DNA from: Ursus arctos
Taxonomy: Eukaryota > Chordata > Mammalia > Carnivora > Ursidae
Assembly (NCBI RefSeq): GCF_023065955.2
Contig: NW_026622875.1
Span: forward strand, 13,991,001-14,055,000
Length of the DNA stretch: 64,000 bases
Reading direction: 5' to 3'
Made by a program: the position numbers and the translations under genes. How positions within the stretch are numbered: position 1 is the first letter of the stretch; the number at the start of each line of letters is the position of its first letter. Below the pieces are notes generated by a model, which did not search any database, was not told where the DNA came from, and saw only the letters and a list, made by a program, of their open reading frames with translations. Positions 1-13,132 of the stretch are shown here, in pieces.

Positions 1-392
1 ACATGGTGCAACAATTATATGGATGCTTTCTAATCTCTCGGCATTAGTATCGTGCCCCTTTAAGGGGTAAGAGCTCCCACACCTTAATCACCAACTCTTT
101 CTACCATTCCCCCGGAGACACATTCCCTAGGGCTATAACCATAGAATCTTAACTGCTGGGCTCATCCTGGCGAGCTCCCAGCGGGTATGATTCACCTCGC
201 ATCTCTGGAGCGGCTTCTTAGGGGGCACTTAACTTTGACAAATTTGCTAACAGCTCCCCCTCTACCTCAACATATTCCCATAGTTTCCCCAATTCCAAAC
301 TGCACATTAGGGAGCTAACAAAAACTTGTCACATTACCTCTAAAATCCTTGACCCACACTGTAGCAGAATAACAGCAAGCTGAGAACATAAG

Positions 393-597
393 TACTTATT
401 ACATACCAGACACTATTCTGAGTGTTTTACATTTATTAACACAATTCTACAACAACCCTAAGAGGTAGGTGTTATTATTATTCCTATCTCACCAATAAGG
501 AAGCGGATCAGATAAGAAATAATTTGCCTGATGTCATAGAGCTAGTAGGTAACAATCTGGTCCTCGAGTTTATGCTCTTAAACCACTATGCTAAACA
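393..597 (-). repeat. MIR SINE fossil
   Basis: The order of diverged phrases (ACCAGACACTATTCTGAG, then the AACCCTAAGAGGTAGG core, then a GAGCTAGTAGGTAAC-like region, then CTCTTAAACCACTATGCT) matches the reverse complement of MIR along nearly its full length. Confidence 0.75.
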
Positions 598-604
598 TAT
601 AGTG

Positions 605-735
605 GGGTTCAATTTTAACCTCTCCAGGTCTGTCTCTTTATCAGTTAAATGGTGATATTATGATCTAGCATTGCAGAGTGGTTAAGGAACTGAGACTATA
701 TATAAAGCTCTTTATAAATATATTTAATGGTCAAT
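605..735 (+). repeat. MIR-like fragment
   Basis: Diverged phrases such as TTAACCTCTCCAGGTCTGTC and a TCAGTTAAATGGTGATATTA-like core resemble forward MIR. It abuts the reverse MIR at 393-597. Confidence 0.45.
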
Positions 736-3099
736 AAATAATAGCTATTATTTTATCACCAAAATGAAGTTCAGATACAACATGGCAATTCTGAAACCCT
801 CACAAGTACCTTAATAGAGTCTCTACAGTATTACTAGTACAATAAGAAAACTATTTCCAAATTCTACTGGAATAGCAATTAAATATCAGTGATCAACAAG
901 CAAAACAAATACCCAACAGAATTCCATGATTTCAAAATTCAGATTCTCATTGTCTTAATACCTACTGAATTGTTTAAAAATACATTTTTTAAAAGGCATT
1001 TTTTTATTTTAACCACTGGGGTACCTCTTAGATAATCCAAAATTAGGAAAGGCAGACAGACACTAGATGCCAGAGTGTCACCAAAGCAACTATTTAATTG
1101 GCATCCTCAGTGTATGTACTTCTCTTTGTATGCTCTACCTCCTTTAACTCCTTTCTATGCTTTTAACCCTTTCTCTATTTTTCTCTAGACTAAGTCCAAG
1201 GTAATCAAATATATTGATTAGACCTGCTAATATCAAGGATTAAGAGGCTGCTAACTACTGTTATTTAACAGCTTGTATCCTCTTAAGATATATTTGTCAG
1301 GCCCTTTTTTTCACTGCATTTGGAAATCAGCCTACAGATTTAAATGAAAGTCAACTGAACAACTGAAAACTCGATTGGTTTTTTGTTTTTTGTTTTTTTT
1401 TAACCAGGCTTACCCAAGACCATACGGGACAAGTCTGCTATTCGCACAGGTCTGTTGGAGACCTTGGATTTAAAACAGAGTGACTCAAAGAGGAAAACAA
1501 TAAATACGAGAGAACAACAAAGAGTAAACCTGGAGGTTATTCTGCAAGCCTGGAATTTAAAATTCATTAAAGAGTATTTACAATATATTTATAAGGATGA
1601 CATTCTTTAAAAAAAAAAAAAAAACTTCAGATCCCCTGACTTTGGAAAAATACATACATACATTTAATTTCAATCAAATTCATATGCCAAATAAACTGGT
1701 TTTAAACGAAATCATATGACTTAAGTTATGAGATTCCAGCGTTTTTACAGCACAGACTCTAAAAGTGAAATGTTTCTCATAAGTCAAATGTAGAAGTGAA
1801 AAAAGAACATTTTATCTGCAGTTAGTTGTACATCTTGGGGCAAAAAAGGAACCTATGAAATAAAATACTATAAATGGACCTCCAGTCTTTAGAACATGTC
1901 AGAACAAATACACTTAGCTTGCAGAAGCTGGAAGTGAATCACTTTCTACATACATTCAAAATGAAGAAGCCATATGGAGTAATACAATCTAAGTACTCTA
2001 GAAAAATTTAAATAGTCTAGATTCCAAGGAAAAACATTTAGGCAGGCTTATAAAATACGACGTTTTTGGTTTCTCGACTACTTCAGCAGGGATGTCTTCC
2101 ATAAACTTGAGGGATTTTTAGCAAATAGCAACAATTAGTCTCAAATCGTTGATTAACAGGCATAGATTAAAGAAGTCTATAAAATCTAGCTGATCAAGAA
2201 CTTCAAAAGAGCCATTTGTAAATACTGAAGGGCTTGATCATCAAAGACTTCTGTTTTGGAATGGCATAAAATTGAGGAAATTAATAGCCCAAAGAAAACG
2301 CTATTAATGGAGATCACTTCAAGGTTATATAGTCTATGTAATCTAAAGGCACCAAGTCGCAACTGATGTTATTAAAAATTTATTAAAAGAAATACTGAAT
2401 TTTATGCAATTTTGGTCATAAATTCTCTTCTGCCCAAGAAATAAAATTTGAAGCCCCCCGTTTTCTAATAACATATTTGATGTCAATGTTAACTATTAAT
2501 CTAAATATAAGGCCAACAAAGCACTTCTTAGGGAGACTGAAGTGTGGTTTATTCTGAATTTCAGACACCTAAATGAAAATGCTGTTTTTCCATTTGTGGA
2601 CATTTTTCAAAACCAATGAACAAAATATATCCTTTTCCTCCTGGCTTTATATACTAAATAACCCGTCCTATTAATTTCTAAGTACATGAAAGTAGTACAT
2701 CAGAGAGTGACTCAAATGTGACATATATCGACCTGCTTTGCTAAGATACTATCTTTGTGGGGTAACTGTAACAGAAAAAACATACATATACTACACCTCA
2801 AAACTAAGCTATGAAAATTGCTGAAGCTTAAAGGATGAGGTACATGAACCCTAAACTCAGAAAATACTTTCTTCCCTTATATCAAAACTCAACTTTACAG
2901 ATCTTAAATAGAGACCAAGGAAACACAATTAGCAGAGGAATGAGGACCATCTCCAACATTATCATCTAAGGATTTAAAATGATTAAAAATATCCTTTAGG
3001 TAAAGGGTTACAACAATAGATCAGTAGCTACAGCAGCTTTTCCTTCCTCCTATCTTATAGTAAGCAAATTAATAAAACAAAACGAACTCTGGAAATATC

Positions 3100-3270
3100 C
3101 GAGAGCACTGGCTTTGGAGTCAGAAGGCCTAAGTCTGAAAATATGCTATGTTACTTAATAACTGTGTGATTCAAATCCTCAAAGCCTCAGTTTCCTTAAT
3201 CCATAAAAAGGGGAGAAACACTTCCTTACAGTTGCTGAAAAGCTCAAATGAGATTATGCACACATAAGAC
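3100..3270 (+). repeat. MIR SINE fossil
   Basis: Forward MIR order is visible: GAGCACTGGCTTTGGAGTCA, an AACTGTGTGATTC-like region, GCCTCAGTTTCCTTAATCC, then a degraded 3' part. Confidence 0.75.
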
Positions 3271-4404
3271 CTGACAAAATTAAGCTTGGTTTGTGTTTAA
3301 TATAGGATTACAGTTTCTATATCATGCTATTTAAAAATCAACTTTTAGGAGAGTATCTTCATATATACCAAATATTTCATCATTATTAAGGTAATATTGA
3401 GGCAAACAGAATACTCGAACTTAGAGCTAGGTATACCAAGCTATTTAGTAAATTCCACTGGATAAGAATCCTGACTTCTGGGATTCAGAGCTCCCCCAGA
3501 TTTCCTTATTATACAACTTTATTGCAAGATTTTAATTAAAAATACAATAATCACTGAAAAGGGTACTGAAATGGTTCCAAGATACATACTATTTAACAAT
3601 AAAAGCTTCAAGAAACACCTTTAACAGCAACAATAAACTTCTGATTAAAAAAATCTCAATTTCTCACCATGACATTTAAGCCCTTCACTGTTTCCTGTCA
3701 AATTAATCACATCATTTTCCAAATCTGACATTTCATTCTTTCACATTGTTACACAAACTGCCATCCTCCTCTACTCAGAAAATCATCCCTTTCTCTTAAC
3801 AGTGACCTAACCTAAGTCACCCTTTTAAGATTCAGTCCAAGAGTTAGCTTCAAAAGAATGCACAAGTAATAATGGGTTGATGATGAGGACAGAAACTGGG
3901 TGGCTGGCGAACAGAGGCACAGAGAGGCTTTCAGTTTTTACTCTTGTATATTTAGTATAAACGTATTATCTATGCAGATAATAAATTTTTAAACAGAAAT
4001 CAGTCTATTTCCTCCCCATACCAAATCTGACTTTATGTCGTACGCTGTTCCGATTAGTACCTTATATTTTACTCCATCACAAACTACAATGTATATGAAA
4101 GCATACATCTGATAATTATTTTCATGTAATCTGAGATCTTGGGAGGGCAGGACAGTCTTTTTTCTGTATCGCAGACCTTACTATTGAGAGAACACAAAGA
4201 AAGTTGAATGAATGACATACTGTCACTTTAAATGTTTTCTTGGGTATTCAACCTACTTGATGAGTATCTGCAAGCTTCAGTTTTTGTTTTGTTTTGTCAC
4301 ATGATAGTCTGGTGGCAGGAAGGTTAAAGTTGGCAGCTCTCTTATGAAATATGTCTAAATGTATGGAGTCCTACACAGGGAACCTTAAAATCTGACCAAG
4401 TCTC

Positions 4405-4515
4405 AAATTCTAACTTTACCAATGAGGTAAACTGAGAGAAGTTAAAAGACTTAACTAAAGAAACTAAGCGGCAGAAAAGCCAGGATTAGAACCCAACTGC
4501 TATACAGTTTTACAA
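4405..4515 (-). repeat. MIR fragment
   Basis: ACCAATGAGGTAAACTGAG followed by a GATTAGAACCCAACTGCTA-like stretch matches the reverse MIR core and 5' half. Confidence 0.55.
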
Positions 4516-4740
4516 CATCATGACTTTTCTGGCCTAAAACTATGTCTCCCTTTCTCTTACTACATCCATACACCATGAAATTACACTTTCAGATCAAAAC
4601 TGAAGACCGTTGGTATGATTTATAGCATGTTAAGGTGTGATCTGGGAGAACAGTTTGTGGACAATGAAATACTAATATTTCTGTAATGTATGTTTGCCAT
4701 ACATATTATATTATATATGGACTGTTTACAAATTATCTGT

Positions 4741-4916
4741 TATTACAATTTACCTCATTTAATCCTCTCAAACTCTCCAACACAGGTATTATCCCCATTT
4801 TTCATATGGGGAAAAAAGGGGCTTATAAGGCTAAATAACCAGCTGAAGGTCAAATGCCTCAGGTATGCAGCAGAGCTGGGATTTCAGTCCAGGCATGTCC
4901 AACTCCACTGTCTGTA
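4741..4916 (-). repeat. MIR SINE fossil
   Basis: TCATTTAATCCTCTCAAACT, TTATCCCCATTTTTCATATG and GCAGAGCTGGGATTTCAGTC, in that order, match reverse MIR. The 75-codon open frame over it is chance. Confidence 0.7.
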
Positions 4917-5486
4917 ATGGTCATTCATATGATATGCTAATACATAATTTAGCACACTACTGATTTTATTTGACCAAGAACTTCCCTCGCCTTTTTTGTT
5001 TTGTTTTCAAAGGCTAGGAAGACCAAATATGAAGCAAGGATGGGTTTCAGATTAACTTACAAAACTATTTAGTAAAACTTCTAATTCTCCTTTAGAAATT
5101 AGTTGGTTTTAAAACTTTGCTTTGGGTATCTTTCATTCAAAGATTAAACAATTTTCTTGTTTAATAATGAAGAGGGATTGCCTAACACATTAAAAATAAC
5201 ATTTAAAATACACCAGCATTATTTACAATAATTGACACATTAATTATAGCTTTTCTTCTATACATTAATATTCTTTCAGCAAATTTTAGTGAAAGCTTAT
5301 AGGGAAAGGAGGCTTTAAGTAATTTAACATTCAGACTTCACTTACTTGTCTTGCTTACTCCAATTAGCAAGGCACTAACAGTCCATGTCCTAGGTGAACA
5401 CTATTAAAATTATTATTCAGTGATCTGCAGAATTTCAGTAACTATCACATATAAATGTACAACTTAATGATAGTTCATTCTTTTTA

Positions 5487-5676
5487 TTATTATTATTTTT
5501 TTATTTATTTATGTGACAGAGAGACAGCCAGCGAGAGAGGGAACACAGCAGGGGAGTGGGAGAGGAAGAAGCAGGCTCCCAGCGGAGGAGCCCGATGTGG
5601 GACTCGACCCAGGAACGCCAGGATCACGCCCTGAGCCAAAGGCAGACGCTTAATGACTGCGCCACCCAGGTGTCCC
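5487..5676 (-). mobile_element. Can-SINE (SINEC), full length, minus
   Basis: The T-rich tail is on the left, followed by the GACAGAGAGACAGCCAGCGA body and a tRNA-derived head on the right. It is bounded by a perfect 16-bp target-site duplication (TAGTTCATTCTTTTTA) at 5471-5486 and 5677-5692. Inserted in TSC22D2 intron 1, in the same orientation as the gene. Confidence 0.93.
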
Positions 5677-7678
5677 TAGTTCATTCTTTTTAACAAATGT
5701 TAGTTGGGTACAAAGAAATAAAAATACTGAAATCTAAGTCTGGGCTTTAAATTTGAGAGGTAAGCAAACCAGAGAAGCATGGATGAAATTTAATTCGCTT
5801 GATTTAAAAGCAGAAATTATGAACATACTTTTTAGAAATAGAAGCAGATAATATATCCTTAATATTACCAGCCAAATTTGAAATGTATACGTTAAAATAT
5901 ATTATTAAAGTCACATAATGATCATTCCTACAGGAATAATATGAACTGGTTACCGTTCTTAAATCTTTATGGGGGGGGTTTTGGACTAAGCCATGCCAGA
6001 TTAAGAATGTAACAAATATTGAGTAATTTGGTATGTTCAACAATTGCTGTGGGAAAGACCCAGATTATACCAATGATTCAGGTATGCACATTCTTTGTGG
6101 ATACAGTAATTTTATTACCATATAAAAGAGCAGCCTCAAATCACAATTTCACTTGGTTTAGTATAAAGAACTAACTTAAGGGATTTATTCCAATTCAGGA
6201 ATTTGCTACACATACCCCTTAAATACTGTCAACTTTTAACTTTTTTTTTTTATTAAAAATCTGCTCTTCCCATTAATCAGAAATTACTTAGGGAACATTG
6301 TCATTCAGGCTACATTTAACCAGACAAATCTGTTTTTATAAACTCTCTCTTCCTCATATTTATAGAGTATTTAAAGAGTAATGCAATTAAGAAATAAACA
6401 GTATCTGTTCAAAAAGGAAATACATACTGGTCTAAAATAATTATTTAAAAAAGGAACTAGGTGCCTTTTCTTCACTAGTAACAAGTATTCCTATTCCTTC
6501 TGAGACCATATTTCATGTCATTTCACTCTGTTTTTGTGTCTTGGTTATCTGCCATCACTCTCTACCTCTCCCCCCACCCCTGGCCCCAACTTCTGCTATT
6601 TTAGGAAAGAAAAGTCAAGATCTTTTTATATTCCCCTATCAACCATTCCTCAGTAAAGACACTAATTTTGGCTTCTTTACCATCTGATTGTTGGGGTGGA
6701 ACTTTTTAGAACACTAAAGCGTATGACTACTTCCAAACTCTTCTGGTGCACAGGAAGACTAAACTCTATTACAAATAGCAAGAACCAGATCCATAAATCC
6801 AGTATCACATTTTACTATTTCCAAATTGATGATATCAGAATTCTCAAAGAACAGATTAATATATACTAATATTATATTTATATATAAATATAATCATATA
6901 AAAATATAACATTAATATCCCTTATTCTCAGGAACTAGAAAACATATATACCACAGTACCAGTACTATAAAAAAATGACTTCTCATAATAGCAATTTAGT
7001 TCAAGATACCCTACTTCCCCTACAAGGAAAAAATAGTGTTACAAACACAGTTAGAGTGTGTCTTACCCACACACATATAAGCTCTTATGTTTACTAAAGG
7101 TTATCCAATGTTCAGCCTATAGAATTTAGCTCACACAGAATTTTGAACAATATATGTGTCATTGTTAATAATAATAATAAAAAAAAGTGCCATACTCCTA
7201 CTGATACACTTTTGGACCATCAATCTTTCTGGGAATCCGTGATCATTTCCTTTACTTAGAGCCATGTTTATGACTAAAGTATATTTTAGTAATCAGCATG
7301 GCACTGATGAATCCATCAATTACCAGTTTTTATACTAAATAATAATGTTACTCATACACAGGATTTCACACTTTGATTACAAAATCCTTGGTAGGAGTAC
7401 GTAAGATAATATGCAGTGTGTGATTTAAACATCAACTGTAAAGCTGGAAGGGTAAAATTACCTCCACAATTCAGTATCGATAAAGAAACATAAGTTCCCA
7501 AGAAATACAGACTCAACTAAGGAGCTTTCATTTGTAAAGACTAAATGCAGTCAGACTTTTAGAGCTCTAGTAAGTATCTACAGATTTTACAATAAAGGTA
7601 AAGTGACAGTTCTGTCTCTTTATATACATTTACATAATCTTACTTACCCATCAGGTTAAAAAAAACCTGCACTGCAAG

Positions 7679-7716
7679 TATGTGTGTGTGTGTATATGAG
7701 ATATATATATACACAC

Positions 7717-7749
<33 letters not shown>

Positions 7750-7762
7750 CACATATATATAA
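7679..7762. repeat. Compound (TG)n/(TA)n/(CA)n microsatellite
   Basis: Alternating purine-pyrimidine blocks run TG, TA, CA, TA, CA, TA over about 84 bp in intron 1. The tract can fold back on itself and can adopt Z-like structure. It is likely polymorphic in length. Confidence 0.9.
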
Positions 7763-10700
7763 TTGTATAAACAAAATTTGTATATTTATAGCACATATCA
7801 GGATACACCACTTAACATTCACAATTTATAATACTTAATCAGTGGTCATTAGCAAACTACACAAATAAAACCATTAACAAGATATAAAGATATCTGCCAC
7901 TAAGGGATCCTTACATTCAGGTTTTCAACAATCTTTTGGTTGTAGCTGACAGTTCACAATTGCAGCCATTCATAAAAGAGTTCCAGGAATGTGGCCTACT
8001 GAGTTCACATTGGTCAGCTATCTGTGGAAAACGATCTATACTATGTTCGCTTACCAAAAGGGCCAGTAATATTTTGCACCTCTCCCCATTTACCAAAAAG
8101 GAGTCTGTTAAGTATGTCGGTAATTCAAACAAGTTTTGTAACTTGCACTTAAAAGTGGTTTTTTATGAACTATATTTTCAGCCATTATTATATTCTCCAG
8201 TTTACACAAAATCAGTTTGAAGAATCAACAACTGACTATAAGCCTTTCCAATGAGAAAGACTAGAATATATAAACTTTATGGCAATTAATAATATAGAGT
8301 CAACAGGCAGTGTTAACTGAACTTTAAAACATTTTCTTGCTTTCTATATACAACCGTCAGCCCTTTAAAAGGTATATTATTAAAATGTATTAATATGTAA
8401 GTCCTCTTTTTAAAAATAAGTCTCAAAATGAAGCCTTGTAATGGAGCCAAAATCACAAGATAGAGTTTTCAATATATCAAACTAAAGAACCTCATTCATT
8501 TTTGTTAATCTTCTATTTTCCTTCCTTTTCTCAAAGAACTCGAGTATGTTTACTAACATATTAATATATTAACTTTAAAAAAAAAAGCTGTTCACCAATT
8601 TTTAAGATCTGAAATTTGTCAACCTATTCACAAAGTTAAAGTCATAATTATTCAAAACTTCTCACTCCGTTTTATTTTGCATTTGAATGACTGCAACTAA
8701 AATTGTATGCAGATTTTAAGAAGGCAACCCCAAATCACCATATTAAAATTATTATTTTTGTTGGCATACTTTCCTCAAAAACAGTCATTTCCGTAAAACA
8801 TAAACATATGCCTAGAAAAACCGTGTTATTTAATTTCAAGCATACAATTTAAAATGCCCTCTTTTACAAAGGCTTTACATTAAAAACAAAAAACAAAAAA
8901 CTATTTCTACTTAATGGATTTATTCCTTCACCAGGTGTGTTGGTCCAGTGACAAAATAGTCAAATGTGTAAGATTACATCTTGAAAACTAGCAGGTTAAA
9001 TTAAAAACCAATGAAAGACTACAACAAAAATTAGAAATGCACATTTGATAAGTAATGCAGATTTTTAAAAGACTGGGTGGGGGAGGGAAGTACCACATAT
9101 TTAATATAGGACTTTTTTGATGCACACACATCAAAACCCCTGCACTGGATTAACTACTGCCAATTGATAAGAACAGATACGGTAGTATCTGCAGCTCATT
9201 CACCTTCCGAAATAAAATTTTTAAATTATTAACACTTCTAATAAAGTAAGAGGATAAATAATGGCATCTTTGAAGTCAGTCATACCCTAAAGAATACATC
9301 CCAGAGTTTCCATTTGTCAACAGATCTCTCTGCTTCATGCCACATAATCATCTTAAAAGTTCTGGGGAATATAACTGCATATGCTGTAAACTGAGAGACG
9401 TGTGAAGAGGAGAGAAAAATACATTTTTCATTCATGGATATGCATGTGTTTTACAAGAAGGGGGGTGTGGTTTGGGAAACCACTCATCATTTCTTGAGAT
9501 ACGGAGGCAATGTACGGAGGCAATGTACGTACAACAGGAACAGAGAGGCAAGCAAATGGTTATTTACCAACCCACCAGAAAAAAATTGGCTTCTGGCAGC
9601 TAGAAAAGGGAAGATACCTGTTGCCTCTTACAAAAGGTGAACAAATAAACTCAATCTGCATTTCAGGTGTGCCCTTATGTGTGAAAACTGAAATATGGGA
9701 GATGTAAAGAGGGATTTTTCTGAATGGCCTATGGAATCAGTTTCTTTACTTGGTAGTCCCATCCATATAAAATTTCTCAATGACTAGCTAGCTGAGCTCA
9801 CTTAAGGTCATGTGGTATTCTCTAAGAGTTCTCAAATGGAAGTAAGACTCCCAACAAGCAAGTCACCTACAAAAAAAGATGAACTTTGAATTACAAAAAG
9901 CAGAGAAGATGATTTCAGCGAGCATTTTCAAACCAACAGAAAGTATAACAAAAATACAAGGCTAATTAGAAATGAAAAGTTAAGAATGTGAAGGAACTCA
10001 GAAGAAACAGAAGAAAAAGCTTTAACAGATCTCATTGTTCTACATACCAATTATTCTAGAAATCCATAACAACATCTTTTAACACATCTGAAATTAACCT
10101 CGCTCAAAACAAAAACCCCAGCAAATAAATGCCTAACTGTAAAGTACCTGAAACTTTCTCTGTAATTTTTTTAATGTTTTTAAAGCTTTGTAACAAGTTG
10201 GTTTTTAAAAATTTGCAATATATGTCAAATTTTCCTTTGACATTTCCTGAAAACCACTTAAAAGCTTCACTGAACCATAACCAAACATCGACTGTTGTAG
10301 AATTGGTATGGCAATACACCAATTTTCACTTAAACCATTAAAAAAGCATCCCTTAAATAAAGGGAGCCAAATGACAACTGTTAACACTTTTACTATAAAA
10401 TTACTTTAATTTCAAGGACTAGATTTTACTACTGTCAAAGTCTTATTTCGTACTTCCCTTTCTATAGTTTAAAAAAAAAAAAAACTGATGGAAGATAACA
10501 TCTTTCCAACACACTTTTTTTTTTTACTTTAAAAAAAAAAAGGGATCTTAACAAAGTTACTGGGAAGCCTCCTGACCTTCTATGTTCTTTTATTTAAAAG
10601 GCTGGAGGATGATATGATCTTCAAAGCCAGACTTGACATTTCACCATTCTCTCTCCAGCTTTTCCAGATACACTGGAGGAGATTCCTTACATGGATCTTT

Positions 10701-11150
10701 CCCTACTAGAGGACCTCCGGTTTTCCAGAATGGAACACTTCTAATTTTATATCTTAGTCTCCAAACTCACACTGACAAAACTCTCTGCCGTAAGTGTTCA
10801 AGTGGTATTGTTACCTAAGAAAAGGACAATCCTAACTAGTAGACAATATCTACTAGTTACTAAATCTAGAGAATTAAGCCTAAATCCAACTTTTCTGAAT
10901 GAACAAATGTGTCCTTATCCAATTCAGTGCTTTTAAATGACTGTGACAAGACCAATTCTCTATTACACCTTTACATTAGCAATCTAAAACTAATGCCTTT
11001 TCAAGTACTGACAAACCAATCTTACTAAACACAAAATAATTTTTATACTTAAAAACGCTAAGGGCCTCGAAGTGAAAAAAGAACTCTTAAGTTGCATTTT
11101 AACTACAATGTTTGGTCAAGCATTCCTACCAAATATTTTAAGTAAGATTT

Positions 11151-11160
11151 CCATACCTGT
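11151..11160 (-). other. TSC22D2: Splice donor of TSC22D2 exon 1
   Basis: Read on the minus strand the junction is ACAG|GTATGG. Exon sequence ends at 11157 and the intron starts at 11156. The donor matches the consensus and splits an Arg codon after its second base, which agrees with the known family protein continuing after GDEDR. If the donor is skipped, translation adds only Arg-Tyr-Gly-Asn-Leu-Thr before a stop ending at 11138. Confidence 0.9.
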
Positions 11161-13132
11161 CTTCATCACCATCAACAGGAATAGCTATGCTGAATACAGA
11201 GGTGGCCAGACTGTTCATAGGTGTTAACTGAAGGGGGTTTGCCAGGGCATCTGCAACAGGAGGCTTCACAACAGGCTTATTTTCAGCAATGAGAGAAAGT
11301 GGTGGTTGAGGTAGGGGTTCTGATTTTCTTCTAGTATCGTCAACTTGCCCGACTAAAGGTTGGGTCTGAGTCTGAAACTGGCTTAGGTCAGACTGTGGTA
11401 GACTTGTTGGTGCACTGGGTGTGCCTTGCGCTACGGGCAGCCCAACATGCTGGATTATGCTGCTGCTCCTGCTGACTGGCGTATGGCTGCTCAGCTGCTG
11501 CGACTGGACCAGAGGCGCGGGTACATTTGGCATAGTAACAGAGGTGGTAGACACACTAGGCACGCTTGGAGCGGGCACGGCTGCAGGCACGTTTGGAACT
11601 CCGGGCAGCACGGCGTGGGGGCCGCCAGGCACTGCTGAAGGCGCACCACTGCCACCCATCTGCGGCGGAGGCACGGACTGGGGCTGCCCGGTCCCAGGGG
11701 GAACCAGGCCTGGCGGCACGGCGCATCCCACAGCAGCCAGGGGCACTCCGGCCGGCTGACCAGGAGCAGCCTGTCCGCCTGGCGCGGGTCCCGGCCCTGG
11801 AGCCACAGCTTCACTGGGCAATGAAGACACGCCCATTATCTGCGCACCCACCGAAGAGGCATTCTGGCCGGTGCCCACTGGAAGGCTGGCAGCCGTGGCG
11901 AGGCTCGCTGCGGCGCCGGCGGACGAGGGCTGCGCGGGGCTTGGCGGCTGCAGGCCGGCCACGTGCTGCTGTAGGTACTCACTCTGACCCGCGGGCTGGA
12001 CTGGCAGCAAATGCCCAGGCGGTAGCTGAGGCTGGGGGTACGCGAACGGCTGGGGCTGCTGCGTCGCAGGAGCGCCGACGGCCGGGCCCGGCTGCGGCGG
12101 CAGGGGCACGCCCGGCTGCGTCAGGGTTACATTCGTCAGCGGCAGCCCCTGTCCATTGGGCCCCTGCGGGAGGACGCCGGAGCCGGTTCCCTGGAGCTGA
12201 CTTGGCTGCGGGGCTGCCATCATTTGCTGCGGCCCGGCCGCGGCGGCCGGGAACGGCGGCACTGGAGCCGCGCTTTGAACCACAGCCCCACCTACGGGCG
12301 GCGGTGGCTGTGGCTGCCCAACGCCAAAACTCTGCGGCTGGGCCGGGGCGGGCTGGCTCATTTTCTCCGACGGGGGTAGCTGTGACACAGCAGTCAAGGA
12401 ACTGTCAGTGCCCGAGTCGGGCCCGTGCGCCCCCTGCATGGAGGCCACCACCACCACCACAGACCCTCCGGTGGCGCCCAGGCCGCTGTCCCGCTCCGCA
12501 GTCTGGTCAAAAGTATTGCTGTGCCTAATGCAATCCCCGGACCTGGTCAGGACGCTGCTGTCCGAATCCCGCTCATAGTATTCCATACACGTCCATCGGC
12601 CGCGGCGGTAGGGCTCCCCGCTCCCGTGGTCCAGCTTGATCACGCGAAAACGGGAACTACAAGTGGTGGGGGGCTGTGATGGGGCTGCGGTCCCTGGCCC
12701 GGCAGACGAGCCCGCGACCGGGGCGGCGCCGGGTGCTCCCGAGGAAGGGGCCGAGGTGGCGGCCGCCGCCAGGGTACTGGCCACAGCCCCAGCCACGCTC
12801 CGGGCCGAAACGGCTCCTCCTCCGTTGGCGGGAGCAGCCGCCGCGGCCGCCAGCTGCCCGTCCAGGAGAAGGTTTGGGGAGACGGTCCCGGGAGTCTCCG
12901 CATCCCCAACATTGTTGAGCGTCTCTTCGGAGGAGCTGCGCTCGCAGACCTCCTCAGGGCCATAATCCGTGGCCCGAGAAACGTCGAATATCTCGGAAGA
13001 GACGTCCTCTGTACGTGACTCGTCCGGGTCGTCCAGGCTCTCAGTGTCCTCGGTGATGCTCGTGGCCACCTGGGCCGTGGTGACACTAGTGATCTGGAAG
13101 CAGCTCTTCTTCTTGGCCGGCATCTTGGACAT
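11157..13132 (-). CDS. TSC22D2: TSC22 domain family protein 2, first coding exon (partial CDS)
   Basis: The exon encodes the N-terminal 658 residues of TSC22D2, a cytoplasmic/nuclear adaptor of the TSC22 leucine-zipper family, whose long members are linked to WNK/NRBP1-type osmotic and growth signalling. Visible in the translation: a basic start followed by the conserved FQITSV block (about residues 12-17); an acidic stretch (about 28-85); poly-Ala at 95-100; an RFRV motif at 161-164, which fits the R-F-x-V/I ligand motif of CCT domains; the conserved [11 protein letters not shown] block (about 176-186); a five-Val run (225-229); then a long Pro/Gln/Gly-rich, presumably disordered region to the end. 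The ATG at 13132 has A at -3. It is the first in-frame ATG after an in-frame TAA (13262-13264). The frame ends in a split Arg codon (AG) at a GT donor. The C-terminal TSC box and leucine zipper are on later exons outside the window; the human protein is about 780 residues. I recognised the gene from the family sequence; the identification is firm. Confidence 0.96.

Larger units (their letters stand above)
1..11156 (-). other. TSC22D2: TSC22D2 intron 1, 5' portion
   Basis: Intronic sequence downstream of the exon 1 donor. It is AT-rich, with one Can-SINE (5487-5676), several MIR fossils and one compound microsatellite (7679-7762). I searched by eye for the small family exon (N-P-S-T-A-F-Y-Q) and for the TSC-box exons on the minus strand and found neither. 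Outside the listed repeats I recognise nothing in 1-390, 740-3100, 3280-4400, 4920-5470, 5695-7675 or 7765-11137. The short open frames there are chance. Confidence 0.85.

Noticed and set aside
1..11137. Search for further TSC22D2 exons
   Set aside because: Neither the small NPSTAFYQ exon nor the TSC-box/zipper exons could be found by eye on the minus strand.
11566..12528. 320-codon open frame on the plus strand, antisense to TSC22D2
   Set aside because: It lies wholly over the GC-rich exon. Its Arg/Ala/Pro-rich translation reflects the complement of Pro/Gln/Gly codons. There is no family signature, and the minus frame is clearly the real gene.
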